A DNA stretch of 35,815 bases from a virus. This document shows positions 23,532 through 31,522 of the stretch, in pieces (within the stretch, counting starts at the first letter, position 1; every line of letters begins with the position of its first letter). The notes under the pieces were generated by a model. That model did no database searches and was not told where the DNA came from. It worked only from the letters and a program-made list of their open reading frames with translations. The translations under genes and the position numbers were made by a program. The stretch is taken from the IMG/VR virus record IMGVR_UViG_3300048929_000783, positions 1-35,815 of that record. The stretch is one strand, 5' to 3'.

Positions 23532-23770
23532 TCGGACGGCTTACCCGGATCGATGACCTGCACGGCACCCAGCGCAAAGTTATAGATCGCTTCGGCAGCA
23601 TCAATCAGTTGCATGTGGCTACAGCTATGCGTGCGCGCGGCGATGGCCTGTTCGATTGCCCAGCGCCGCAGGTGGCCTTGGGAAAACTCCGCATAGCCTT
23701 TGCCGAACGGCGGCGGCGGCGCTGTCGGCGGCGTCGGTAGTGGGCCGGGTTTAGGGCGGTATCCAAACAT
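23528..23770 (-). CDS. 80-aa protein between L and X, unknown
   Basis: 80-aa protein with a Pro-rich N-terminus (RPKPGPLPTPPTAPPPPFG) followed by a helical part with His residues (RRWAIEQAIAARTHSCSHMQLIDAAEAIYNF in parts). The start at 23770 is supported by AAAGGA 8 bases upstream. The stop overlaps the X start. P2 has no gene here, so this is an addition in this lineage. Function unknown; the Pro-rich head could be a flexible docking peptide for the head-tail junction. Confidence 0.68.
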   Translation of the reverse strand: MFGYRPKPGPLPTPPTAPPPPFGKGYAEFSQGHLRRWAIEQAIAARTHSCSHMQLIDAAEAIYNFALGAVQVIDPGKPSE

Positions 23771-23781
23771 CGTGATTCCTT

Positions 23782-24255
23782 TCAGATCAACTCTATCGCC
23801 ACGCGCGTGGTGCCGATGAGATCGCGGATCGCTTCGGTGCACATGCGCCGGTAATCGGCGGCGGTAAGCTTCTCGTCGTCGGCGCGGGCCTGGCCGTGGG
23901 TGGTGGCAGTCACGTCGCGGTGCGTCTCTGCGAGCTCAGCCGCTGCCGCGCAGCGCACGGCGCGGGTGTAAAGCACTACCGCCCGGACCTTGCCGCCGAT
24001 CTTCCGCAACGGCTCCACCTCGGCAAGGCTGGTGCAGCCTTCGGCCTCGCGTGCAGCGCGCCAGGTGGCCAGTTCGCTTTCCGCAGTCAGCAAGCCGCCT
24101 TCGAGCGCGCCTAGGAGGCGGGCATGGGTGACGACTTCGCCCAGGCGCAGGGCATCGCGCATGGCATTGCAGTCGATATCCGGCCACCAGCCATCGCCCG
24201 GCATCACAGCGCCGGTGGGCGAGACGGGGGAGGGCGGGACACTGACAAAGCTCAT
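23782..24255 (-). CDS. L: head completion/stabilisation protein gpL
   Basis: 157-aa gpL-family protein (P2 L is 169 aa). WWPDIDCNAMRDALRLGEVVTHARL, given in parts, is the standard opening, followed by LEGGLLTAESELATWRA and a C-terminal ADYRRMCTEAIRDLIGTTRV segment. Needed after packaging to complete the portal vertex before tail joining. It follows M after a 108-base gap without a clear gene. Confidence 0.9.
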   Translation of the reverse strand: MSFVSVPPSPVSPTGAVMPGDGWWPDIDCNAMRDALRLGEVVTHARLLGALEGGLLTAESELATWRAAREAEGCTSLAEVEPLRKIGGKVRAVVLYTRAVRCAAAAELAETHRDVTATTHGQARADDEKLTAADYRRMCTEAIRDLIGTTRVAIELI

Positions 24256-24363
24256 TGTGCTTGCTTTCGAAGGGGGTGGGGGGTGAGGGCGCGGGCGAGG
24301 GGAGCGGATGCTTCCCCGACCGTTCCCGCCCCCCGGCGCGGGTGGCGCAGCTGGTGTGTTCGG

Positions 24364-25110
24364 TTAGGTGCCGTCGTTTGCGGCGGGCAGCTTCTTGAGC
24401 TCGGCGGTGAGCCGCTCGATGATCTTCCTCACGCCTGCGTTCTGGTCGAGCTCGAGCGCGCGGCCGACATGGTCGAGTGCGGCAGCAACCAGCGCGCGCT
24501 TGCCACCGGCCCGCTGGCTTTCCGCCTCGGGATCGAAGGTGTCGGCTTCGGCCTGGAAGGCGAGACCCAGCGCCTTGTGCAGCTTGGCGCGCACCTGGTC
24601 GGGCATGTCGTGGTCTTCGGTCAGGGCAAGGGTCTGCTCGAGCACCGGACGCGGCACGGCGGCGGCGATGCGCAGGGCGCTGTCGGCAATTTCCTCGGCC
24701 AGCACCACGGCGGGGCTGCGCTTGTAGCGTTCGGGCAGGCCGAGATTGGCGGTGAGCATATGCGCGCCGAGTTGTAGCGCCAGCGGCCAATCGCCGACGT
24801 CGATTGCCCAGACCAGCATGGTCCCGACGATATCGTCCTGCACCGGCGGATCGGAGCGCATCGCGCCTTCGACCCAAGCACGATAGCGGCCGATCATCCC
24901 GGCCTTGGCAGCGATCTTGCGCTCGACCGACTGGATCTGGCGCAGGCTTTGCAGATCCTGGCCAAGTGCTGCGAGCAGCAGGGCATATTCGCTCGCCACC
25001 GCTCCGGTGGTGGGCATGGGCGCGGGCGCATCGGCCGCGCGCGGGGCGGCGCTGTTGGCGCCGGCCTGGGCGGCGCGATGGTGCTCGCGATGGCGGCGGG
25101 CAAGGGACAT
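24364..25110 (-). CDS. M: terminase small/endonuclease subunit gpM
   Basis: 248-aa gpM-family terminase subunit (P2 M is 247 aa), which cuts at cos with the large subunit P. The N-terminal 35 residues are basic and Ala-rich. The core has YALLLAALGQDLQSLRQIQSVERK, AAKAGMIGRYRAWVEGAM and DIVGTMLVWAIDVGDWPLAL, each typical of the family. ATG at 25110 with GGAGA about 9 bases upstream. Between N and M lies a terminator-like hairpin, so M is probably made less than capsid. Confidence 0.9.
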   Translation of the reverse strand: MSLARRHREHHRAAQAGANSAAPRAADAPAPMPTTGAVASEYALLLAALGQDLQSLRQIQSVERKIAAKAGMIGRYRAWVEGAMRSDPPVQDDIVGTMLVWAIDVGDWPLALQLGAHMLTANLGLPERYKRSPAVVLAEEIADSALRIAAAVPRPVLEQTLALTEDHDMPDQVRAKLHKALGLAFQAEADTFDPEAESQRAGGKRALVAAALDHVGRALELDQNAGVRKIIERLTAELKKLPAANDGT

Positions 25111-25136
25111 GGGGCGAATCTCCGATGGCGGTAAAA

Positions 25137-25187
25137 CCTGCCCGGCGCGGCCCCCTGATTGTGGGACACATGCCGGCGCCGGGCAGG
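25137..25187 (-). terminator. intrinsic terminator after the capsid gene
   Basis: Perfect 12-base inverted repeat, CCTGCCCGGCGC at 25137-25148 and GCGCCGGGCAGG at 25176-25187, in the 113-base gap between N and M. Read leftward, the stem is followed by TTTTA, as in rho-independent terminators. A second smaller hairpin (GGGGGC-N6-GCCCCC, 25191-25208) lies directly beside it. Partial termination here would set the high capsid to low terminase ratio. Confidence 0.6.
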
Positions 25188-25223
25188 GAAGGGGGCAGGG
25201 CCGCCCCCTTATTGGAGGCGACG

Positions 25224-26306
25224 TCAGGCCGGCTTGGGCGCCAGCACGATGTTTTCGACAAAAGCGCTCTTGCCGTAGTCCTCGACCACGTAAGCCACAT
25301 TGGCGCTCTCGTAGTTCGCCATGCGGTTGTATTCGCTTTCGTCTTTCAGCTGGCGGCGGCGGGTTTCTTCCTGCTCGTAGATCGACAGGTTATCGAGGCT
25401 GGTGATCAGCAAGGCACGGGCAGGGAAGAACGGCACACGTACGGCCGGCAGGCCGCCGATCTGCTTGTCCGAGCGCAGGATGCGGTCGCGCGCTTCCTGT
25501 TCGGTGGCCTTGTCCCCGGCGTTGTTGATCATCGGAAAGTACTTGTCGTGCACCAGGTCGCGCCCGACGATGACAACCAGATCGGTGCTGTCGCGCTGCC
25601 ATTCGTCGAGCAGTTCGATCGCGTCGATCACCAGCGCATCGAGGTTGACATAGTCGGCCCGCGCGGTGGCGGCGTTGCCGGCGTCCGGATTGAACACGTC
25701 CACGCCCGAAGCGACATAGATCGCCTTGGTGCCATCAGCCGTCAGTGCGCCATCGTTGAGCCAGCGTGCCGGGGCCACGGTGCGGATCTTGTGCAGCCAG
25801 CCCTTGTTGACGTCCTGCAACAGCGGGTTGGCGGCGCGGTCGGTCTGAGGCGCCACGCTGGTGCCGTTCCACCCGATCATGATCGTGTCGCGGCCCTGCT
25901 GCTTGAGGATGGCATCGCGCAGGATCGTTTCGAACTCGGCCTTGTGGCGCCAGGCGTCGAGCTTGGCATAGGGGATCGCCCAGTCGAAGTCGGTCTTCTC
26001 GCACCGATAGCCGTCGATCTCGGCGCTGTCGGTCGGATCGGTGGGCTGGCGGCGGTTGTTGTTGGCGGTGTTGGTTCGGCCAGCCATGGTGCGGGTAACA
26101 CCGACTCCGACCTTTTCGCCCTCCTGATCGGGCACCAAGTGGACGTTGATCGAGGAGAGGAACTCACTCGACTGCTGGATGCGTTCGACCAGGGTTTGCT
26201 GCACCACCGGGGCAACGGTGAACTGCACGGTGGCATCGGGCACATTGTTGATCAGCGCGATCTGGCTGACATAGCTGTTGAAGAGGACGCGGGTTTCGTT
26301 GCGCAT
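25224..26306 (-). CDS. N: major capsid protein gpN
   Basis: 360-aa HK97-fold capsid protein of the P2 gpN family (P2 N is 357 aa). MRNETRVLFNSYVSQIALIN opens the protein as usual; then FLSSINVHLVPDQEGEKVGVG, DWAIPYAKLDAWRH and LVVIVGRDLVHDKYFPM. The C-terminus has SVYEQE-type LSIYEQEETRRRQ and NYESANVAYVVEDYG, also standard. Matured by the protease in gpO. ATG at 26306 with AAGGA 6 bases upstream. Confidence 0.95.
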   Translation of the reverse strand: MRNETRVLFNSYVSQIALINNVPDATVQFTVAPVVQQTLVERIQQSSEFLSSINVHLVPDQEGEKVGVGVTRTMAGRTNTANNNRRQPTDPTDSAEIDGYRCEKTDFDWAIPYAKLDAWRHKAEFETILRDAILKQQGRDTIMIGWNGTSVAPQTDRAANPLLQDVNKGWLHKIRTVAPARWLNDGALTADGTKAIYVASGVDVFNPDAGNAATARADYVNLDALVIDAIELLDEWQRDSTDLVVIVGRDLVHDKYFPMINNAGDKATEQEARDRILRSDKQIGGLPAVRVPFFPARALLITSLDNLSIYEQEETRRRQLKDESEYNRMANYESANVAYVVEDYGKSAFVENIVLAPKPA

Positions 26307-26341
26307 GGGTGTTCCTTAAAAAGAGAGGGGCCTGGCGGCGA

Positions 26342-27208
26342 TCAGCAGTCGGTGCGCACGCGGTTGTCGCCGCCGGTGGCGGGCTGGCGCTGGGCAAAGG
26401 CGGCGGCCGGCGTGCGCTCGAGCGTGGCGGCGATTTCGGCCACCTGGCCTTCGAGTGCGGCCGCGCGCTGTCCGCTGGCCTGGGCGAAGGTCTGGAAGCT
26501 GGTGGCCAGTTCCGTGACTGCCTGGTTCATCGCCTGGGTCAGCGCGGTGAAGGCCGCGGCATCGGCGCCGGGCTGGGCAGCGGGCGCAGCCGGTGCGGGC
26601 GCCGGTTCCACTTGCTGGCGTGCGGTGAGCCCGTCGAAGAAGGCGGCGATCTTGCCGATCAGGCCAGTGGCCGGATCGTCGGTTTCGTCGGCCAGTTCGA
26701 GCTCGAACTCCTCGGCGGCCGAGAACAGGTTTCCCGCGTCCAGCTTGCGGCTGCGCAGCGGGGACTTGTCGCCCTGGGTCGCCGCGAACTGCAGCATTTC
26801 CGTGCCGAGCGATGCCGGGCTGTCGGTCACGGCCAGGCCGACGAGATAGGCCTTGCCGGTGCCTGCAAAGTTGGGGTTGATCTCAATCGAGGTGAACAGC
26901 TTCTGCTTGGCCTGGTTCATCGCGATCAGCGGCTCGAGCGCTTCGATCTCGGCGAACAACGCCAGGCGCGTTTCGGTCTTGCCGCCGATGGTCAACTGCA
27001 CCTCCTGCGTGCGCAGCGACAGCACATCGCCCAGCGACTGGAACGGCGGATCGGCCGTCACGCCCCGGATATGCTCGAGGTTGACCCGCGCGGCGAAGGT
27101 CTTGGGATCGTAGGTTTCGACCGCGTCGATCAGCCACTGGCGTTCGATGGCGCGGCCATCGGTGGTGGCGCCTTCGACGGCGACGCGGAAAAAGCGGGAC
27201 TTGGGCAT
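26342..27208 (-). CDS. O: capsid scaffolding protein and protease gpO
   Basis: 288-aa scaffold (P2 O is 284 aa). The N-terminal half is a herpes-like serine protease: D17, H46 in VNLEHIRG, and S107 in FTSIEINP, matching the Asp-His-Ser triad known for P2 gpO. The C-terminal half (about 180-288) is a long helical, Ala/Gln-rich scaffold domain with Pro/Ala linker APAPAAPAAQPG. It directs capsid assembly and cleaves N and itself. ATG at 27208 with GGAG upstream. First gene of the leftward head operon, divergent from terminase P. Confidence 0.93.
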   Translation of the reverse strand: MPKSRFFRVAVEGATTDGRAIERQWLIDAVETYDPKTFAARVNLEHIRGVTADPPFQSLGDVLSLRTQEVQLTIGGKTETRLALFAEIEALEPLIAMNQAKQKLFTSIEINPNFAGTGKAYLVGLAVTDSPASLGTEMLQFAATQGDKSPLRSRKLDAGNLFSAAEEFELELADETDDPATGLIGKIAAFFDGLTARQQVEPAPAPAAPAAQPGADAAAFTALTQAMNQAVTELATSFQTFAQASGQRAAALEGQVAEIAATLERTPAAAFAQRQPATGGDNRVRTDC

Positions 27209-27285
27209 TCAGGGCTCCGGTCCAGGAGTGACGGCGGGACAACCGCACCAGGCCCCGGATCGCGCCGCATCTCAACGCGGGCGCG

Positions 27286-27306
27286 TTGTGAAACCGCGCC
27301 TTACAA
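27286..27306. promoter_or_regulatory. Ogr-type late promoter palindrome, divergent O / P
   Basis: TTGTGAA-N7-CTTACAA between the divergent O and P genes, third member of the 21-base dyad family with core TGT-N13-ACA. The centre is 58 bases before the P start and 88 before the O start. In P2 the divergent late promoters for O and P lie in the same gap and use Ogr. The sequence downstream has no clear -10, as is usual for activator-dependent promoters in GC-rich DNA. Confidence 0.72.
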
Positions 27307-27353
27307 TCGGTCCCCGCCGACAGCCCCGTCCAAGGGCCATAGCGTGGCCCGCG

Positions 27354-29222
27354 ATGGAGCAGCCCCCTGACAACGACAACCTCGATACAGAACCCGACGC
27401 CTCCGCGTCCGGCGCCAATGTCGTGCCGATTGCCGAACGGGTGGCGCAGCGCATCGAGGCGCGCTCGCTCTATTGGCGGGGCTGGTCGATCGCGCAGATC
27501 GCCGAGGAAACCGGCCTTGCCGTATCGACGCTATCGAGCTGGAAGCAACGCCAGCGCTGGGACGCGGCGAGCCCCCGTGCGCGGGCCGAAGAATGCCTGT
27601 GGGTTCGCTATCAGACGCTGCTGACCAAAGAGCAGAAGACGGGCAGCGACTTCAAGGAAATCGACCTGCTCGGCCGCCAGTTCGTGACGTTCGCGCGCAT
27701 CGGCAAGTTTGCCGGTGACGATGGCAACGAGGCCGATCTCAACCCTGATCGGGCCAAAGGCGCCAAGGCGGCCAATGCCAAGAAGGAGAAGGCCAAGAAC
27801 CTGATCACGCCGGACATGGCGTCCGCCCTGCGCGCCGACATGGTGGCGGGCCTATACGGTCATCAGGAAACCTGGCTTTCCACCACGCATCTGCGCACGC
27901 GCATGATCGTGAAAAGCCGGCAGATCGGCGCCACCTGGTACTTCGCGCGCGAACGACTGCTGGTGGCGCTGGAGACCGGCAAGAACCAGATATTCCTCTC
28001 GGCCTCGCGCGCCCAGGCCAACATCTTCCGCGCCTACATCGTGCAATGGGTGCAGAAGGTCTGCGGGGTAACGCTCAAGGGCGATCCCATCGCCATCCAG
28101 CGCGGCGAGGACGACACCGGCGCGCCGCTCGACCCGGTCGAGCTCTACTTCCTGGGCACCAATTACCGCACCGCGCAGGGCTATCACGGCGACGTGATCA
28201 TCGACGAGTGCTTCTGGATCTACGGCTTCGAAGAGCTCTTCAAAGTGGCCGCCGCCATGGCGACGCACAAGATTTACACGCGCACGCTGTTTTCCACGCC
28301 CAGCACGCTGGCTCACGAAGCCTATCCCATGTGGAGCGGCGACCGATTCAACCGGCGCCGTGCCAAGGCCGACAAAGTGCGCATCGCCATCGACCATGCC
28401 GACCTGAAGGACGGCGCGATCGGCGCCGACGGCATCTGGCGCCAGATCGTCACCGTGTTCGACGCGCTGGCCAAAGGCTTCGACCTGGTCGACGTCGAGG
28501 AGCTCCAGCGCGAATATGCGGTGGACGAGTTCGACAACCTGTTCCGCTGCCTGTTCCTCGATGACAGCCAGTCGATGTTTCCCTTCGAGATCATGCGCCG
28601 CTGCATGGTCGATAGCTGGGAAATATGGCGCGACTTCCAGCCCTATGCCGCGCGGCCTTACGAGGGTGAAGTCTGGCTGGGCTACGATCCCAACGCCAGC
28701 GAGAACGGCACGGGTGACGATGCCGCGCTGGTGGCCATCGCCGTGCCGATCACGCCGGGGGCCAAGTTCCGCATCCTCGAAAAGAAGCGCCTCAAGGGCC
28801 TGCAATTCGACGAGCAGGCCGCCGCGATCCGCGAGATGGCCGGCCGCTACCGCGTCACCCGCATCGCCATCGACGTGACGGGCGTGGGCAAGGCGGTCGA
28901 GCAACTGGTGCGCAAGTGGTTCCCGCTGGTCACCCCGATCCTCTATTCGCCGCTCACCAAGAGCCAGATGGTGCTCAAAGCCAAGAACGTGATCACCACC
29001 GGCCGCCTGCAGTTCGACGCGGGCTGGCTCGACATGATGAGCGCCTTCATGGCCATCCGCCCCGAAATCACCAAGCACGGCATCACTTATGTCGCCGGCC
29101 GGGCCGGTGGCGTGGGCCATGCCGACCTGGCCTGGGCGACGATGCACGCCCTCTACTTCGAACCGCTCGACGCCAGCGAAGGCATCGGCGGCAGCTCTAC
29201 CTTGGAGATTTTCGATGTCTGA
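27354..29222 (+). CDS. P: terminase large subunit gpP (ATPase + nuclease)
   Basis: 622-aa terminase (P2 P is 590 aa). The N-terminus has an HTH (WRGWSIAQIAEETGLAVSTLSSW) for cos recognition. The ATPase shows the deviant Walker A VKSRQIGAT (residues 186-194) and Walker B VIIDE (D284, E285). The RNase-H-like nuclease holds GYDPNASENGTGDD, IAIDVTGVGKAVE and the C-terminal GHADLAWATMHAL. Packages DNA into the procapsid. ATG at 27354 is the first plausible start after the late dyad; a frame extending to 27147 would cross the dyad and is rejected. Confidence 0.95.
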   Translation: MEQPPDNDNLDTEPDASASGANVVPIAERVAQRIEARSLYWRGWSIAQIAEETGLAVSTLSSWKQRQRWDAASPRARAEECLWVRYQTLLTKEQKTGSDFKEIDLLGRQFVTFARIGKFAGDDGNEADLNPDRAKGAKAANAKKEKAKNLITPDMASALRADMVAGLYGHQETWLSTTHLRTRMIVKSRQIGATWYFARERLLVALETGKNQIFLSASRAQANIFRAYIVQWVQKVCGVTLKGDPIAIQRGEDDTGAPLDPVELYFLGTNYRTAQGYHGDVIIDECFWIYGFEELFKVAAAMATHKIYTRTLFSTPSTLAHEAYPMWSGDRFNRRRAKADKVRIAIDHADLKDGAIGADGIWRQIVTVFDALAKGFDLVDVEELQREYAVDEFDNLFRCLFLDDSQSMFPFEIMRRCMVDSWEIWRDFQPYAARPYEGEVWLGYDPNASENGTGDDAALVAIAVPITPGAKFRILEKKRLKGLQFDEQAAAIREMAGRYRVTRIAIDVTGVGKAVEQLVRKWFPLVTPILYSPLTKSQMVLKAKNVITTGRLQFDAGWLDMMSAFMAIRPEITKHGITYVAGRAGGVGHADLAWATMHALYFEPLDASEGIGGSSTLEIFDV

Positions 29223-30282
29223 CGCCCTGGTCGCCGCTGCGTCCGTCGCCGCGCCCGCCCCCGTTCCTGTCGAAGGCGAGGTGCTGCCCGATACCGGCGG
29301 TTCGATCAGCTTTGCCTTCGGCGATGCCGAGAGCGTGCTCGACCGGCGCGAGTTATTCGACCTGTTCGAAGTGGCGCACAACGGGCGATGGTACGAGCCG
29401 CCCATCTCCCCGGCAGGCCTTGGTCGCTGCTATCGCATGGCCGCGCATCACCAGTCGGCCATCCTGCTCAAGCGCAATCTGCTTGTGTCGAGTTTCGTGC
29501 CGAGCCGCTGGCTGTCCAAGGCCGACTTTTCACGCTGGGCGCTCGACTGGCTGATCTTCGGCAACGGCTATCTCGAGGCAGTGCCCAACCTTGCCGGCAG
29601 GCCTGCCGCGCTGCGGCCCGCACCGGCCGCCTTCACGCGCGTGGGACGCAAGCCGGATCAGTTCTTCTATGTGCCGGGCATGTTCCTGCGCGATGCGACC
29701 GAGTTCCGCACCGGCTCAATCCACCATCTGCTCGAGCCCGATCCGATGCAGGAAATCTATGGCATGCCGGAATATTTGTCGGCGCTGCAATCGGGCCTGC
29801 TCAACGAAAGCGCCACGCTGTTCCGCCGCAAGTACTACATCAACGGCAGCCACGCCGGGTACATCCTGCACATCAGCGACGAAGGCTTTAGCGAGGCCGA
29901 CAGCGCCGCGCTGCGCGATGCTATGCGGCGCAGCAAGGGGCCTGGCAACTTCCGCAACTTCTTCCTGCACATCCCGCGCGGCAAGCCTGAGGGCGTGCGG
30001 ATCATCCCGATCGGAGAGGTGGGGGCGAAGGACAACTTCGTCGACATCAAGGATATGACCGCGCAGGACATGCTGGCCGCCCACCGCGTGCCGCCGCAGC
30101 TGCTTGGCATCGTGCCCAAGAACAGCGGCGGCTTTGGCAACGTGATCGATGCCGCCCGCACGTTCTACCAACTCGAGATCGTACCGATCCAGCAGCGCAT
30201 GCTGGAAGTGAACGACTGGCTCGGCGCCCAGGCGCTGGCCTTCCAGACGCCCGACGTGGCCCAGATCGCCGCGCCACGCTGA
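29215..30282 (+). CDS. Q: portal protein gpQ
   Basis: 355-aa PBSX/P2-type portal (P2 Q is 344 aa). YEPPISPAGLGRCYRMAAHH, SRWALDWLIFGNGYLEAV, and HLLEPDPMQEIYGMPEYLSAL are standard. The C-terminal half contains RVPPQLLGIVPKNSGGFGNV and an EIVPIQQRMLEVNDWL helix. Forms the DNA entry ring at one capsid vertex. ATG at 29215 overlaps the P stop by 8 bases. Followed by a GC-rich hairpin. Confidence 0.95.
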   Translation: MSDALVAAASVAAPAPVPVEGEVLPDTGGSISFAFGDAESVLDRRELFDLFEVAHNGRWYEPPISPAGLGRCYRMAAHHQSAILLKRNLLVSSFVPSRWLSKADFSRWALDWLIFGNGYLEAVPNLAGRPAALRPAPAAFTRVGRKPDQFFYVPGMFLRDATEFRTGSIHHLLEPDPMQEIYGMPEYLSALQSGLLNESATLFRRKYYINGSHAGYILHISDEGFSEADSAALRDAMRRSKGPGNFRNFFLHIPRGKPEGVRIIPIGEVGAKDNFVDIKDMTAQDMLAAHRVPPQLLGIVPKNSGGFGNVIDAARTFYQLEIVPIQQRMLEVNDWLGAQALAFQTPDVAQIAAPR

Positions 30283-30291
30283 TACGAATTG

Positions 30292-30322
30292 CCCGCCCCG
30301 GCCGAGCCGGTCGGAAGGCGGG
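30292..30322 (+). terminator. nested GC hairpin after the portal gene
   Basis: Ten bases after the Q stop: an inner perfect stem CCGGC-CGA-GCCGG (30298-30310) within an outer CCCGCC...GGCGGG pair (30292-30297 and 30317-30322). No T run follows, so termination would be weak or Rho-assisted. It ends the late P-Q unit and separates it from the SOS-controlled dam gene. Confidence 0.42.
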
Positions 30323-30420
30323 GGAAGGGGCGCGCCAACGCCCCATATCCGACGAAAGTTCCTCGTCATGTCCCGAACGGGCCCTGCCCGAGCCATCCCG
30401 CCTGCCGAATCGGCAGGGTG

Positions 30421-30435
30421 GAACATATAAGGAAC
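30421..30435 (+). promoter_or_regulatory. LexA (SOS) box before dam
   Basis: GAAC-ATATAAG-GAAC, which on the minus strand is GTTC-N7-GTTC, the direct-repeat LexA operator of alphaproteobacteria. It lies 7 bases before the dam ATG and includes the AAGGA ribosome site and a TATAAG -10-like core, so bound LexA would block transcription. A nearly identical box stands at 35617. A small hairpin CCTGCCG-AAT-CGGCAGG (30401-30417) lies just upstream. Confidence 0.75.
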
Positions 30436-30442
30436 ACTATCG

Positions 30443-31261
30443 ATGTTGTCGACCCAAGTCGCCCTGGACGCACACGAGCCGATCACCCCGATCCGCCCGC
30501 CAGCACCCTATATTGGTGGCAAGAGCAGGTTAGCCAAGCGCCTGGTCGAGCGGATCAATGCTACCCCGCACACCGTCTATGCCGAACCCTTCGTCGGCAT
30601 GGGCGGCGTGTTCTTCCGCCGCGACCAGCGCCCCAAATGCGAAGTGATCAACGACTGGAGCGAAGACGTTGCCACGTTTTTCCGCGTGATCCAGCGGCAT
30701 TATGTGGCATTCATGGACATGCTGCGCTGGCAGATCACCAGCCGCGCCGGCTTCGACCGCCTGCGCCGCCAGGACCCGACCACGCTGACCGATCTGGAAC
30801 GCGCGGCGCGGTTCCTCTACCTGCAGCGGCTGGCGTTTGGCGGCACTGTAGTTGGACGCAATTTTGGCATAGATTTTGGTTCGAGTGCGCGTTTCGATGT
30901 CACCAAAGTCGCTCCCTTGATCGAAGCGGCTCATGAACGACTCTCCGGGGTGATCATCGAACGCTTGCCCTGGTCCACCTTCCTCTCCCGTTGCGATCGG
31001 CCGGGCACGCTGTTCTATATCGACCCGCCTTACTATGGCACCGAAGGATTTTATGGCTCGGACCTATTCGATCGCGACCAGTTCGACGCGATGGCTGAAC
31101 AATTGCGCGGCCTCAAAGGTCAATTCATCCTTTCCCTCAACGACCATCCCGACGTTCGTCGTATTTTCAACGGCTTCGCGATCGAGGCGGTGCCGGTACG
31201 CTACACCGCAGGAGGTATGGCGCGCAGCAAAGTGGAGGGGGAGGTGATTATCAGGGGGTGA
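30443..31261 (+). CDS. dam: DNA adenine methylase (Dam family, D12 class)
   Basis: 272-aa N6-adenine methyltransferase of the Dam/D12 class. Motif X is APYIGGKSRLAK (residues 21-32), motif I EPFVGMGG (48-55, binding SAM), and the catalytic motif IV DPPY at 194-197, followed by LSLNDHPDVRRIF. No nuclease partner is beside it. Phage solitary methylases protect DNA against host restriction or tune gene expression; the target site cannot be read from the sequence. An SOS box overlaps the ribosome site. A perfect hairpin follows the stop. Confidence 0.9.
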   Translation: MLSTQVALDAHEPITPIRPPAPYIGGKSRLAKRLVERINATPHTVYAEPFVGMGGVFFRRDQRPKCEVINDWSEDVATFFRVIQRHYVAFMDMLRWQITSRAGFDRLRRQDPTTLTDLERAARFLYLQRLAFGGTVVGRNFGIDFGSSARFDVTKVAPLIEAAHERLSGVIIERLPWSTFLSRCDRPGTLFYIDPPYYGTEGFYGSDLFDRDQFDAMAEQLRGLKGQFILSLNDHPDVRRIFNGFAIEAVPVRYTAGGMARSKVEGEVIIRG

Positions 31262-31269
31262 AGGTGCGA

Positions 31270-31299
31270 CCAGTGCCGAGTGGTCTGCTTCGGCACTGG
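31270..31299 (+). terminator. hairpin after dam
   Basis: Perfect 10-base inverted repeat CCAGTGCCGA (31270-31279) and TCGGCACTGG (31290-31299) around a 10-base loop, 8 bases after the dam stop. No T run follows. Probably a terminator or 3' end stabiliser for dam. The remaining bases up to the restriction-methylase start at 31523 hold no other gene that I can support. Confidence 0.5.
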
Positions 31300-31522
31300 C
31301 GCCTTGCGGCCAGTTCAAGGCATTCGGCATCGTTGGTATGGGCGCAGCTTCTGCTAAATTCGGCCACTGAGATCGCGCAATTGGCCTGTCGGCTTCACGC
31401 CCACTTTCGGCCGCTCAGAAAACCGCTTGACCTCCTCAAAAGCGGATGCGGACGTGCGGAGCCAATGGGACACATTCTCGCAGGGTCTTGCGCATGACCA
31501 ACTCGTTAGCCAATGTGGACCC

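Noticed and set aside
27147-27353. Upstream extension of terminase P
   Set aside because: Would place the late promoter palindrome inside the coding region and overlaps the start of O; the protein character begins at 27354.
30311-30334. GC-rich block with GGCGGGGGAAGGGGC resembling the P2 cos end
   Set aside because: The resemblance is partial and the orientation relative to Q is opposite to P2; the GC hairpin there explains it as well. The real cos site remains unlocated.
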